Shown: one piece after another, positions 5,899-12,911 of the stretch
Layout of the letters: each line of letters opens with the position of its first letter
Numbering within the stretch: the stretch's first letter is position 1
Assembly: GCA_051005015.1 (NCBI GenBank)
Contig: JBPCJT010000169.1
Location: 1-12,911 of the forward strand
Length of the DNA stretch: 12,911 nt
DNA from: JACMME01 sp051005015
GTDB lineage: Bacteria; Gemmatimonadota; Gemmatimonadetes; Gemmatimonadales; Gemmatimonadaceae
Direction: 5' to 3'
Made by a program: the position numbers and the translations under genes
The notes under the pieces: model-generated
Seen by the model: the letters and a program-made list of their open reading frames with translations, nothing else
What the model was told of the DNA's origin: nothing
The model's database searches: none

Positions 5899-6758
5899 GA
5901 AAAGAACGCCAGAAGAACCTGCGTCATGAAGTAGTCGACGATGAGAATGAGAATGCTCGACGTCACCACCGTGCGCGTGGTACTGATGCCCACACCTTCG
6001 GTGCCGCCCGTCGTTGTGAGGCCGAAGTAGCACCCGGTGACCGCGATAATCCCGCCGAATACGAAGGGCTTGGTCAACCCCTGAATGAAGTCGTTGGGAA
6101 TATATCGCAGCGTGAAGCCCCCCGAAGCGATTTGCTCCCAGACGGTGCGCCAATACAGTGACGAGGGAAGCCCCAGATAAATGTTCGCTATGATGCTGCC
6201 GCCAAGGATGCCGACGAAATCGTTAATGATGGTGAGCATCGGCAACATTAGCAGGGCTGCCAGCACCCGGGGGGTCACGAGCTTCTTTATCGGGTCGGTG
6301 CCAAGCGTGTTGAGGGCATCGATCTGCTCCGTCACCTTCATTGAGCCGAGTTGCGCAGCGATTCCGGAACCAACCCGGCCCGCCACCATCAGGCCCGCGA
6401 GTACGGGGCCAAGCTCGCGGATCATTGACCCCGCCACGAGACGGCCAATGTAGATGGTGGCGCCGAACGTCTTTAGCTGCACAGACGATTGGAGCGCGAG
6501 CACCATTCCCGTGAAGAATCCTGTGAGGAGGACGATTCCGAGCGACTGGACGCCGATGACATCCATCTGCTGTACCAGATCGCTGCCGTAAAAAGGTCGG
6601 GAAAAGGTAAAGCGCAGGGCTTTCCAGGCTAACGTGAAATAGTCCTGAACTGCCAGAACCTTCCCTTTTGCCGCGTCGTTAAGCCGCTTGAGAAACGGTG
6701 TCAATCGTGGCGAGCTGTGGGAAATATGGAATCCGCGATATTCACTGCAAGCGGGCAA
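5895..6758 (-). CDS. mlaE: MlaE-family ABC transporter permease
   Basis: This inner-membrane permease of the Mla/Mce phospholipid transporter is up to 287 residues. An amphipathic N-terminus (about 20-60) is followed by five hydrophobic segments near 66-93, 113-138, 165-197, 232-250 and 266-287. Family-typical stretches are FFTGMVLALQ (81-90), RELGPVLAGLMVAGRVGSGI (114-133), MKVTEQIDALNTLGTDPIKK (140-159) and ISTTRTVVTSS (258-268). The start is uncertain. TTG at 6758 gives 287 residues and TTG at 6704 gives 269. The first ATG (Met65) would remove the conserved N-terminal region. Neither TTG has a clear ribosome site. The gene is divergent from hldA, with 57 bp between the outermost start codons, and overlaps mlaF by four bases (ATGA), so the two are translationally coupled. 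Confidence 0.93.
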   Translation of the reverse strand: MPACSEYRGFHISHSSPRLTPFLKRLNDAAKGKVLAVQDYFTLAWKALRFTFSRPFYGSDLVQQMDVIGVQSLGIVLLTGFFTGMVLALQSSVQLKTFGATIYIGRLVAGSMIRELGPVLAGLMVAGRVGSGIAAQLGSMKVTEQIDALNTLGTDPIKKLVTPRVLAALLMLPMLTIINDFVGILGGSIIANIYLGLPSSLYWRTVWEQIASGGFTLRYIPNDFIQGLTKPFVFGGIIAVTGCYFGLTTTGGTEGVGISTTRTVVTSSILILIVDYFMTQVLLAFFS

Positions 6759-6777
6759 ACCGTGTGCCGGGCACTCG

Positions 6778-6806
6778 TTGACCCCCCTGCGCGGCTCGGA
6801 TAGCTT
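6778..6806 (+). promoter_or_regulatory. Candidate sigma-70-type promoter for hldA
   Basis: TTGACC at 6778-6783 and TAGCTT at 6801-6806 are separated by 17 bases, matching a housekeeping -35/-10 pair (5 of 6 and 3 of 6, with the key T, A and final T of the -10). Transcription would begin near 6813, only a few bases before the hldA ATG at 6816. That would give an almost leaderless mRNA, consistent with the lack of any Shine-Dalgarno sequence there. This is inference from pattern only. Confidence 0.35.
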
Positions 6807-6815
6807 CCCTCGCCA

Positions 6816-7832
6816 ATGCCAAACTCACTCTCGCGAAGCGATATCGCAAGTCTGCTCACAGAGGCGGCGGGGTGCCGGATAGCTGTTGTCGGCGATGCCA
6901 TGCTCGATATTTACCTGCTGGGAGAGGTGGATCGAATCTCCCCGGAGGCACCGGTTCCCGTTGTGCGAATAAGCGAGCGCCGTCTCGCACCCGGTGGCGC
7001 AGCAAACGTCGCACAGAACGTTGCGGCGTTGGGCGCGCACCCGACGCTCCTAGCGACAATCGGACGTGACGAAAACGGGCGCATGTTGCGCGGAATGCTG
7101 GATTCCATCGGAGCAGGCGGCGCCTCACTGGTGGAAATCGGCCGCCCGACAACCACGAAAACGCGCGTACTGGCGCGCTTGCAGCAAGTGGTTCGCTTTG
7201 ACGAGGAAGAGGATAGCGAAATCGCGAACGAAGAGCTCGAGCGCGTGCTCGCGGCAGTAGAGACGGTCATGTCGAACGCCGATGCGCTCATCCTGGAAGA
7301 CTACAATAAGGGACTGTTGGTGCCGGCCGTGATTCAGCGGGCCATTACGCTCGCAAAAGGAAGAAGCATCCCGATCGTAGTCGATCCCAAGTATCGCAAC
7401 TTCTTCGCTTTCAAAGGCACAACGGTGTTCAAGCCCAACCGGCGGGAGCTGGAGGCAGCGCTTGGTGCCGCCGTGGATCTGGACCATCCGGAGGCGCTGC
7501 CGGAGGCACTGGAACGACTCGGCGTCGAGCATCTTCTATTGACTCTGGGCGAGCGCGGCATGGTGCTCGCCGCGCGGAGCGGTTCTGTGCAGCGGATACC
7601 GACCAGTGCGCGCGAGGTTTACGACGTGGTGGGTGCCGGTGACACCGTCACCGCCTATCTGGCCGCGATGCTCGCGGCGGGTGCGACGCCCGCCCAAGCC
7701 GCGGTGATCGCAAATTTTGCCGCGGGCGTTGAGGTCGGTAAGCTTGGCGCCGCCGCGGTGAGTGCCGCTGAAGTGCTTGCTGCGTACGACGATTTGGCTG
7801 AGCGCGCTTCGCCGGATTCGAGCGCCATTTAG
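6816..7832 (+). CDS. hldA: D-glycero-beta-D-manno-heptose-7-phosphate kinase (HldA / HldE kinase domain)
   Basis: The enzyme phosphorylates D-glycero-D-manno-heptose 7-phosphate at C1, a cytoplasmic step in making ADP-heptose for the lipopolysaccharide inner core. The 338 residues form a PfkB/ribokinase-fold kinase: VVGDAMLDIYLLGEVDRISP (24-43), APGGAANVAQNVAALGA (58-74), TKTRVLARLQQVVRFDEE (114-131), LEDYNKGLL (160-168), VVDPK (188-192), FKPNRRELE (205-213), LTLGERGM (242-249) and VYDVVGAGDTVTAY (268-281), with the catalytic base Asp276. The C-terminal cytidylyltransferase domain of the fused E. coli HldE is absent, so a separate adenylyltransferase (HldC / RfaE2) should exist elsewhere. The ATG at 6816 has no visible ribosome site. 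It is the only plus-strand gene here, divergent from mlaE and convergent with the glycan operon, 4 nt from its last stop. Confidence 0.94.
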   Translation: MPNSLSRSDIASLLTEAAGCRIAVVGDAMLDIYLLGEVDRISPEAPVPVVRISERRLAPGGAANVAQNVAALGAHPTLLATIGRDENGRMLRGMLDSIGAGGASLVEIGRPTTTKTRVLARLQQVVRFDEEEDSEIANEELERVLAAVETVMSNADALILEDYNKGLLVPAVIQRAITLAKGRSIPIVVDPKYRNFFAFKGTTVFKPNRRELEAALGAAVDLDHPEALPEALERLGVEHLLLTLGERGMVLAARSGSVQRIPTSAREVYDVVGAGDTVTAYLAAMLAAGATPAQAAVIANFAAGVEVGKLGAAAVSAAEVLAAYDDLAERASPDSSAI

Positions 7833-7836
7833 ATTA

Positions 7837-9453
7837 TTACTTTCCCGATCCGCCGGGCTCTGGCTGTCTGATCCGGTATATCTCGCCGTCCTCGAGCACC
7901 GCGAGAGGTTCCAGTGGCAGCGCCAACAGAAGATCGGCAGCGCTGTAACGGTAGCTTGCGAGGTCAGGCCCAAGCGCCGAAAAACGAACTACCACCTCAC
8001 CCTGTAACCTGCCTACCGAATCACGCAGTTGTTCAAGCGCTTGATCGCTGGTTATCGGTGAATACGGCGTTTTATGCGCTGGAATCCAGCGCGGTGAAGC
8101 CACGCTGCCGAGGAAGTAAATCGCGTTGGGTTCGTTCGTGAAAACCACACCGCGTGGGGGATGGGCCCGCAAATGGCTGAGAACCTCCGATGTCTGCCAT
8201 TTTGTTGAAGCATAGCCTCCGGCCCCTTCCCTTACGGCATAAGCGATGCGCCCTGCAAGGAACCGTGCCGGCCAGACAACGATAAGTGCAGCGGCCACGT
8301 AGCCGCCGGCCGGCCACCACCGAGTGCGGCGGCGCAATTGGATCGCGACAAAGCTGCTCATCAACCCTATGAGAACTACCACTATGGGGATGAACGCAGG
8401 CGCCGTGTAACGAGCGGCGCTGGAGGAAAAGAAGCTCCTGCTCCCCAATACCACGAGGAGACCGAGGTACAGTATCGAAAACGACGCCGCGACAAGAATA
8501 GCGAGGCTTTCAGGAGCAGGATCCTCCTGCGTACGGCGTTTGCCGAGTACGTCGCGTGCGGCTAACACCAGGCCGACACACAGCGACAGAAGTATTACCA
8601 CACCCAGCAACAACCGAGCGGCACGAGGTACCCAGCTTGGCAGGAACCAGAGGGCAACCACGTCAACAGCCGAGGACGCGAAGTCGGTGAATGTGTGGAA
8701 GGGCGGGAATCTCTTTCCGGTGGTAGTTGAGGACAGGAGGTAATTCCGAAACACCCACATGGCTGTTGGAAGCGACGCAATTGTCGCGAAAATGCCAGCC
8801 TCCTTGATCCTGAGGCGCAAGCTCTTCGGACGGCTTCCCACCAGAAGCAGCGCAACCCCGGTAACCAGAATGGCGATTCCGATATAGCGGGTCAGGCATG
8901 CCAATGAGGCCGCGGCCGACGCGAGCACTAACGACCGGATATTCGAATCGCGAAGAAACGCGTCCATGCGCGATAGCGAGTACGCGATGCAAGCGGCAAA
9001 GAGCATGTCTGTCAGGGCATTAATCGCCAGATCCATCAACTCGGCTGATGTCATCATCAGGACCAGGCCCAACAGCCACAGCGCGGCAGGTGGACGGAGA
9101 CGCGCGAGCCAGGCGCCGCCAACCATGATCGTCGCCGCGAAGAGACCCGCGTGAAGAAACCTCGCGGTGGTCAACGGATCCATCTTAAAGACACCACCCG
9201 CGGCCAGAATTGCCGGGTATAGAGGCCCGCCGGCGACGTACCGCTCCCCCGTATACTCCAGGAAACCTGTCCCCGCCAACAAGCTCTTGCTCACCGACAC
9301 GTACCTGGCAGAGTCACTGTGGTATGCGATGCCGTACTTCGAGGTGGCTAGCAGCACAAGGAAGGCTGAAATAATGCCTGCAATTGCCAATACGCAGGCA
9401 CGCGGGTTCCCGGCCACGCGCTCATACGCACCCGCCAGCCCACCGCGTCGCAT
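7837..9453 (-). CDS. Polytopic GT-C-fold glycosyltransferase-like membrane protein (ArnT/PMT/GT39-like)
   Basis: The 538-residue protein has about ten hydrophobic segments between residues 20 and 400 and a C-terminal soluble part (about 405-538). Near the first extracytoplasmic loop it has YHSDSARYVSVSKSLLAGTG (44-63) followed by GGPLYPAILAA (75-85). This is the acidic-residue plus GPLYP layout typical of GT-C glycosyltransferases that use polyprenyl-phosphate sugars, with Asp47 as the likely catalytic Asp. WVFRNY (233-238) and AARYTAPAF (346-354) also fit that group. It probably transfers a sugar on the periplasmic side of the inner membrane; donor and acceptor are unknown. ATG at 9453 has AGG eight bases upstream. 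It is the last gene of the glycan operon, 25 nt after the epimerase stop, and ends 4 nt from hldA. An unrelated polytopic surface-polysaccharide protein is the alternative. Confidence 0.75.
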   Translation of the reverse strand: MRRGGLAGAYERVAGNPRACVLAIAGIISAFLVLLATSKYGIAYHSDSARYVSVSKSLLAGTGFLEYTGERYVAGGPLYPAILAAGGVFKMDPLTTARFLHAGLFAATIMVGGAWLARLRPPAALWLLGLVLMMTSAELMDLAINALTDMLFAACIAYSLSRMDAFLRDSNIRSLVLASAAASLACLTRYIGIAILVTGVALLLVGSRPKSLRLRIKEAGIFATIASLPTAMWVFRNYLLSSTTTGKRFPPFHTFTDFASSAVDVVALWFLPSWVPRAARLLLGVVILLSLCVGLVLAARDVLGKRRTQEDPAPESLAILVAASFSILYLGLLVVLGSRSFFSSSAARYTAPAFIPIVVVLIGLMSSFVAIQLRRRTRWWPAGGYVAAALIVVWPARFLAGRIAYAVREGAGGYASTKWQTSEVLSHLRAHPPRGVVFTNEPNAIYFLGSVASPRWIPAHKTPYSPITSDQALEQLRDSVGRLQGEVVVRFSALGPDLASYRYSAADLLLALPLEPLAVLEDGEIYRIRQPEPGGSGK

Positions 9454-9478
9454 ACTTGTCGCCTTTTTCGAGCTGGAA

Positions 9479-10459
9479 TCAGCGAGCAGAGTGCGAATCT
9501 TCGAGAGGATGCACTGGATATCGCCTGGCGAGGTCTGGCTCTGTCAGAAACCAATTTCTCATTCGTCGCAGTCCATTCGCCAAATCTGTTTGCGGAGACC
9601 AGGCCAGATCCGCGCCGATTGCCTGGATATCACCCACCCACGTAGTAGTGTCCCACTGCCTGGCTTCCATGGATCCCCAATCGGCCGGTGAGCTGATGGT
9701 GAAAATGCTCTTTGCAATGTCGACCAGTTCACGAATTGTCGTTTGAGTTCCGGAGCCCACGTTGTATACCGCCCCCTGATCCGATAGCGGCATACTGGCG
9801 GCCCGAATGTAGGCGTCCGTGACGTCGTCGACGTAGATGAAATCACGCGCGATCTCCGGGTTCACCAGCGGAGGCAGTATGCCGTGCATCGCGTGCCGTA
9901 TGAGAGTCGGCATAAGTCTTCCAGCATCTTCGAGAGGGCCGTAGACCGAATACAGCCGGAGAGTGGGCATCCGCAACCCAGTCTCCTTCGCCGTGAGGCG
10001 ACAGAATAACGTGGTACCTGCCTTGGTAGCGGCGTAGTAGCTATTCGGATCGAGCCACTCACGCTCAGTCGCTGGATGATCCTTGAGTCCGTATTCGGAG
10101 GAGGATCCTGTATTGACAAATGACTCGAAGCCCGCGTCCAGCGCCGCGCTTATCAGGTTACAGGTTCCAAGGTAATTGGTCTGGACCATCTCCATACGGT
10201 CGCGCTGATGGGAATACGCACCGTACACCGCGAGATGAAAAATCCAATCGGGTTGAATTCTCTTGAGTTGGCGACTCAGCTCGGCTGCGTTGCATAGATC
10301 GGCGGAATGCATGTGCAGGCGATCCCTGATGGGGTCCAGTCGCCATTGCGTCCGGCCTGGCCGCGCCAGAACATGCACTTCATGCTGATCTGCGAGAAGA
10401 CGTCTTGCTAAATTGGCTCCGACAAACCCCGTCGCGCCCGTAATGACAGCTCGTTTCAC
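9479..10459 (-). CDS. NAD-dependent sugar epimerase/dehydratase (extended SDR)
   Basis: This extended short-chain dehydrogenase/reductase probably acts on a nucleotide sugar. From the GTG at 10459 it has 326 residues. It begins MKRAVITGATGFVGANLARR, carrying the TGxxGFxG NAD(P)-binding motif (7-14). It continues with FHLAVYGAYSHQ (74-85), VNTGSSSEYG (115-124), the catalytic SYYAATKAG (140-148, Tyr142 and Lys146), RLYSVYGP (168-175) and ARDFIYVDDVTDAYI (204-218). These are family-wide features; whether it is a 4-epimerase, a 4-reductase or a dehydratase cannot be read from sequence alone. A TTG at 10486 would add nine residues. The GTG is preferred because the protein then starts directly at the beta strand before the glycine motif, and because GTGA overlaps the stop of the upstream methyltransferase, matching the coupling used elsewhere in this operon. 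Confidence 0.88.
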   Translation of the reverse strand: MKRAVITGATGFVGANLARRLLADQHEVHVLARPGRTQWRLDPIRDRLHMHSADLCNAAELSRQLKRIQPDWIFHLAVYGAYSHQRDRMEMVQTNYLGTCNLISAALDAGFESFVNTGSSSEYGLKDHPATEREWLDPNSYYAATKAGTTLFCRLTAKETGLRMPTLRLYSVYGPLEDAGRLMPTLIRHAMHGILPPLVNPEIARDFIYVDDVTDAYIRAASMPLSDQGAVYNVGSGTQTTIRELVDIAKSIFTISSPADWGSMEARQWDTTTWVGDIQAIGADLAWSPQTDLANGLRRMRNWFLTEPDLARRYPVHPLEDSHSAR

Positions 10460-11178
10460 GTCCGACGTGTTGCAACAAGGACGCAAACCGCGCAGCCCAG
10501 GGCGTTTACGAACGGCAGGCGTTCGACAAGGGGCTCAAGGATCTTCATTACTTTTGCCACCGGATCTGGAGAAAACATCGGGACGAAGCCAGCATAGCGC
10601 CGCAGTGATACGAATCCCCCTGCATTGCTGATCCATTTGCTCAGCTGTCGCGTACTGTATGACTTCTCGTTGTGTTCACGATGGTAGGACGAGAACTTCT
10701 CGATGAGCTTCAGGCCGAAGTTGTTGCCATTCGGCTCATGAATCACAATGGTTGGAGCGAGTCGGAAAGCCTCGCGGATCATCGCGCCCGGATCATCGTC
10801 GTGGTGCAAAATGCTCTGAACCAGAACAACATCGAAAGTATCGTCGGGGAACGGCATTCTATGGGCATCCGCTACCACGAAGCGAACGGGCCGGCCATTA
10901 GCCCTGGAAGCAGCTGTAACGATCGCCTGATTCGCGGCATCAGCGCCAACTAGCGCGCGCGGGCCGCCGCGATCGAAGAAGCGCACGGTATAAAAGCCGT
11001 CTCCACACCCCATGTCGAGCACCAGGCGATCCCGGAATACCGCCGTCTCGAGAATGGCATCAGTAGACCTGTCTGTGGCCATTCGGCTGCTGAGGCGCGT
11101 GTTGGTTGTATAGAGGTAGCCAGCGTTGGCCTCTACATCGCGATTGAACACATCGACGTTCGAACCCAGCGAGCTCAT
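10456..11178 (-). CDS. Class I SAM-dependent methyltransferase (Methyltransf_11-like)
   Basis: This 240-residue cytoplasmic methyltransferase has SAM-binding motif I VLDMGCGDGFYTVRFF (53-68), an acidic residue ending strand 2 (GAD, Asp80), ADAHRMPFPDDTFDVVLVQS (103-122), and the post-motif ILHHDDDPGAMIREAFRLA (123-141). An N-terminal helical cap (1-45) and a variable C-terminal half probably set the substrate. The segment EKFSSYHREHNEKSYS (160-175) is probably part of a substrate lid. The substrate is unknown; sugar, lipid-linked sugar or glycan are all plausible from the neighbours. The C-terminus (about 213-236) is hydrophobic and might associate with the membrane. The start is ATG at 11178, overlapping the stop of the upstream methyltransferase (ATGA). 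Its own stop overlaps the GTG of the epimerase. Confidence 0.88.
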   Translation of the reverse strand: MSSLGSNVDVFNRDVEANAGYLYTTNTRLSSRMATDRSTDAILETAVFRDRLVLDMGCGDGFYTVRFFDRGGPRALVGADAANQAIVTAASRANGRPVRFVVADAHRMPFPDDTFDVVLVQSILHHDDDPGAMIREAFRLAPTIVIHEPNGNNFGLKLIEKFSSYHREHNEKSYSTRQLSKWISNAGGFVSLRRYAGFVPMFSPDPVAKVMKILEPLVERLPFVNALGCAVCVLVATRRT

Positions 11179-12134
11179 TCTTCCATTACCGGGCGTGCCC
11201 GGCCGGTTTTTCGAGCGACGAGGTACAGATTGCCCAGCGGTACCGACAAGCTCACGCGGCCGACGCGAGATTGCTGCATCGCAGCGAGGATTATTGTCTT
11301 GAGCCGTGTGGGAGCAGGAAGAAGTTGCGACAGATACCGCAGGCTGTAACAGTTAAAAACCGGACCGTCTTCACACACTTCAAAACCGTGACGACCCAAC
11401 AAAGTGGTCAGCGTTTTGGGGCTGTACAAATACGTGTGCTCGATATCGACAATAGGGCTCCGTCTACCCAACAGTCGGAACGAAAGCGAGTCCACATTAT
11501 GATTTAGAAAGAGCAACAGCCCATCCGGTTTCAGCAGTGTCCGGCAACTGTCGAGGAGTGCTGCCGGCTCCGAAATGTGATCGAAGACCTGAAAGAAACA
11601 GATCAGATCGAAGAACTCGGGTTCGAAAAGATCGGCATGCATAACGTCACATACAATGCGATCTCGAACCTGCGCCGCTGCCAACTTCACCGCCGCGGCG
11701 CTAGGTTCTACTCCCCACACGTCTCTGTAACCATGCGAAACGGCCTCCTCAAGGAAGAAGCCGTTCCCACATCCAATCTCGAGCAAGGAACCTTTCCGCG
11801 ACCGGAGGTGGGGGGTAACCCTGGAAAGATACCGGCCGTAGGTGCGCTTGAGGTTGGAGACCTCGGAGTCATAGTCGAAAGTGCTTTGTGCGTACAGCCG
11901 GGCGAGGATCTGTGCATCCGCGACCGGATCCGAGCGAATGAGTGAACAGGTGTCACACCGCACCATGCGGTAGTGAACACGATCGGGAATCCGGCGCGCC
12001 GAGAACACCTCTGGAGTGAAAGCGTCCAGCGTAAAGTTGGCTTGATAAAGCTCGGTGGAGCCGCCTTCTATCCCGCAGATGGCACACCTGGTGGCGTGCA
12101 GTTGCGGTCCGCTCTCCAAAGTCGCGCCAGTCAC
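11175..12134 (-). CDS. Zinc-ribbon class I SAM-dependent methyltransferase
   Basis: The 319 residues start with a putative zinc-binding module: Cys17-x2-Cys20 (RCAICG) and Cys60-x2-Cys63 (RCDTCSLIRSDP). A class I methyltransferase core follows, with SLLEIGCGNGFFLEEA (116-131), GVEPS (141-145), DLICFFQVFDHISEP (176-190) and LKPDGLLLFLNHN (201-213). A ribbon of this kind before the catalytic core is typical of sugar methyltransferases such as NDP-hexose C-methyltransferases. Those are about 400 residues and carry an extra C-terminal domain that is missing here, so an O-methyltransferase or an uncharacterised subgroup is also possible. The start is GTG at 12134, which overlaps the glycosyltransferase stop (GTGA); the stop overlaps the next ATG. 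It lies second in the visible glycan operon, ahead of another methyltransferase, so two different methylations may be made on one product. Confidence 0.85.
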   Translation of the reverse strand: MTGATLESGPQLHATRCAICGIEGGSTELYQANFTLDAFTPEVFSARRIPDRVHYRMVRCDTCSLIRSDPVADAQILARLYAQSTFDYDSEVSNLKRTYGRYLSRVTPHLRSRKGSLLEIGCGNGFFLEEAVSHGYRDVWGVEPSAAAVKLAAAQVRDRIVCDVMHADLFEPEFFDLICFFQVFDHISEPAALLDSCRTLLKPDGLLLFLNHNVDSLSFRLLGRRSPIVDIEHTYLYSPKTLTTLLGRHGFEVCEDGPVFNCYSLRYLSQLLPAPTRLKTIILAAMQQSRVGRVSLSVPLGNLYLVARKTGRARPVMEE

Positions 12135-12910
12135 AGATCCGCTGATTCGGAATGGCCGCCGTTCGACGCATGATCACGTCCCACGCGCGATGGGGCATTG
12201 AGTATGCTTTCGACGATGTAGGGAGGGCGCCGTTTTACCTCGTCATAAATGTGAGCCTGATAGGAGCCAATTATGCTCAGGCAAAGCAGCTGGATGCCTC
12301 CCATGAACAGGATCAGAACGATAAGTGTGGTCGCGCCGCCGGGAGCCAGGTGAGGGAACAGCAGCCTGAGCGCAATCTGGACGATGATTCCGACTAGTGC
12401 GATCGTGACGGTTGCAAGCGCCAGCCAGGTGATCAGCTCGAGTGGTATGTAGGAAAAAGACAGGATCGCTTTCCGCGCCCAGCCGAGGTTCTTGATCAGC
12501 GAATTGGTGGTTCGGCCAAAGGGACGCTCCGGTCGCACATACGGCACTCCGGTCTGCTTGAATCCTACCCAGGCGCGCAGACCCCGAAGCAGGCGATTGT
12601 TTTCAGGCAAGCTGTTCAGCGCTTCGACGACCCTGCGGTCCATCAGCGAGAAATCACCGGCGTCCAGCGGCATCGGGATGTAAGACGTCGCGCGAAACAG
12701 GCGATAGAACAACTTGTACGCCACCTTGAGAAACCGGGTTGCGTCCCGCTTCACCCTTATTCCATAGACCACATCGAAGCCCTTACGCCATTCCCATACG
12801 AACTGCTCTATCAGTTCAGGCGGGTCCTGCAGGTCACCATCGAGCAGAACCACCGCATCTCCAGTTGCGATCCGCATTCCGCTGCTGAACGCGCTCTGCA
12901 AGCCAAAATT
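12131..12910 (-). CDS. Membrane-anchored GT2 glycosyltransferase (GtrB/DPM1-like), N-terminus beyond window
   Basis: The family transfers a sugar from a nucleotide donor to polyprenyl phosphate at the cytoplasmic face of the inner membrane. The 259 residues present start inside the GT-A domain, at NFGLQSAFSSGMRIATGDAV; roughly the first 75-80 residues are outside the window. The DxD metal/nucleotide site is in VVLLDGDLQDPPELI (Asp24, Asp26 of the visible part). Further family marks are DAGDFSLMDRRVV (83-95), NRLLRGLRAWVGF (105-117), two membrane helices (about 150-182 and 193-216) and the ending HIYDEVKRRPPYIV (220-233). A short polar tail follows. An ATG or TTG start inside the window is not right, because homologous sequence continues to the edge. 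It is the first visible gene of the operon and pairs logically with the GT-C protein at 7837-9453, which could use its lipid-linked sugar. Confidence 0.92.
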   Translation of the reverse strand, partial: NFGLQSAFSSGMRIATGDAVVLLDGDLQDPPELIEQFVWEWRKGFDVVYGIRVKRDATRFLKVAYKLFYRLFRATSYIPMPLDAGDFSLMDRRVVEALNSLPENNRLLRGLRAWVGFKQTGVPYVRPERPFGRTTNSLIKNLGWARKAILSFSYIPLELITWLALATVTIALVGIIVQIALRLLFPHLAPGGATTLIVLILFMGGIQLLCLSIIGSYQAHIYDEVKRRPPYIVESILNAPSRVGRDHASNGGHSESADL

Positions 12911-12911
12911 T

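Noticed and set aside
5899..6153. N-terminal extension of the MlaF frame upstream of its ATG at 5898
   Set aside because: This stretch encodes the conserved C-terminus of MlaE in another frame. The upstream translation is His/Arg-rich noise, and the ATGA overlap gives a natural start.
10460..10486. TTG start for the sugar epimerase, adding nine residues
   Set aside because: The added residues are not family-like, while the GTG at 10459 sits in a GTGA overlap and starts at the first beta strand.
12131..12901. The GT2 glycosyltransferase as a complete 256-residue gene starting at 12901
   Set aside because: The conserved frame continues to the window edge (NFG precedes it), and the N-terminal nucleotide-binding part of the GT-A fold would be missing, so the gene is partial.
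1..12911. A mobile element, defence island or phage region
   Set aside because: No transposase, integrase, phage or known defence protein was recognised, and no inverted-repeat ends or duplicated target sites were seen by eye.

Overview
The window reads as ordinary chromosomal DNA of a GC-rich diderm (Gram-negative-type) bacterium. The outer-membrane lipid transport genes (mlaEFD) and the heptose kinase (hldA, for lipopolysaccharide inner core) imply an outer membrane. The gene mix, the GTG/TTG starts and the heptamer-type spacer repeats would fit Gemmatimonadota, but that placement is an inference I cannot test here. I see no mobile element, phage gene, tRNA, rRNA or CRISPR array. Every gene but one lies on the minus strand.

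Reading the minus strand in transcription order (right to left), the window opens with a sugar/glycan block (12910 to 7837): a GT2 glycosyltransferase cut by the window edge, a zinc-ribbon methyltransferase, a second methyltransferase, an NAD-dependent sugar epimerase/dehydratase, and a large polytopic GT-C-type glycosyltransferase. The first four are joined by 4-nt stop/start overlaps (GTGA, ATGA, GTGA) and the fifth follows after 25 nt, so this is one operon. It probably builds or decorates a surface glycan or lipid-linked sugar. It ends tail-to-tail, 4 nt from the stop of hldA, the only plus-strand gene (6816-7832), which makes heptose for lipopolysaccharide.

Divergent from hldA lies a compact three-gene Mce/Mla lipid transporter: permease mlaE, ATPase mlaF (ATGA overlap) and substrate-binding mlaD (17-nt gap, good ribosome site). 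The MlaD tail carries four repeats with an exact 34-residue spacing. A 264-bp spacer follows, with a possible terminator and small hairpins. Then come a Rhizobium etli-type L-asparaginase, a 174-bp spacer with degenerate heptamer repeats, a carboxymuconolactone decarboxylase-family protein, the ribosome-assembly GTPase obg, and dprA (natural transformation / recombination mediator), which starts 1 nt after the obg stop and runs off the left edge.

No clearly new biological system was found. The most notable signals are the in-phase heptamer array that begins in the asparaginase stop codon, the MlaD 34-residue repeats, substitutions in the MlaF D-loop and the Obg G4 motif, and the tightly coupled glycan operon of undetermined product.
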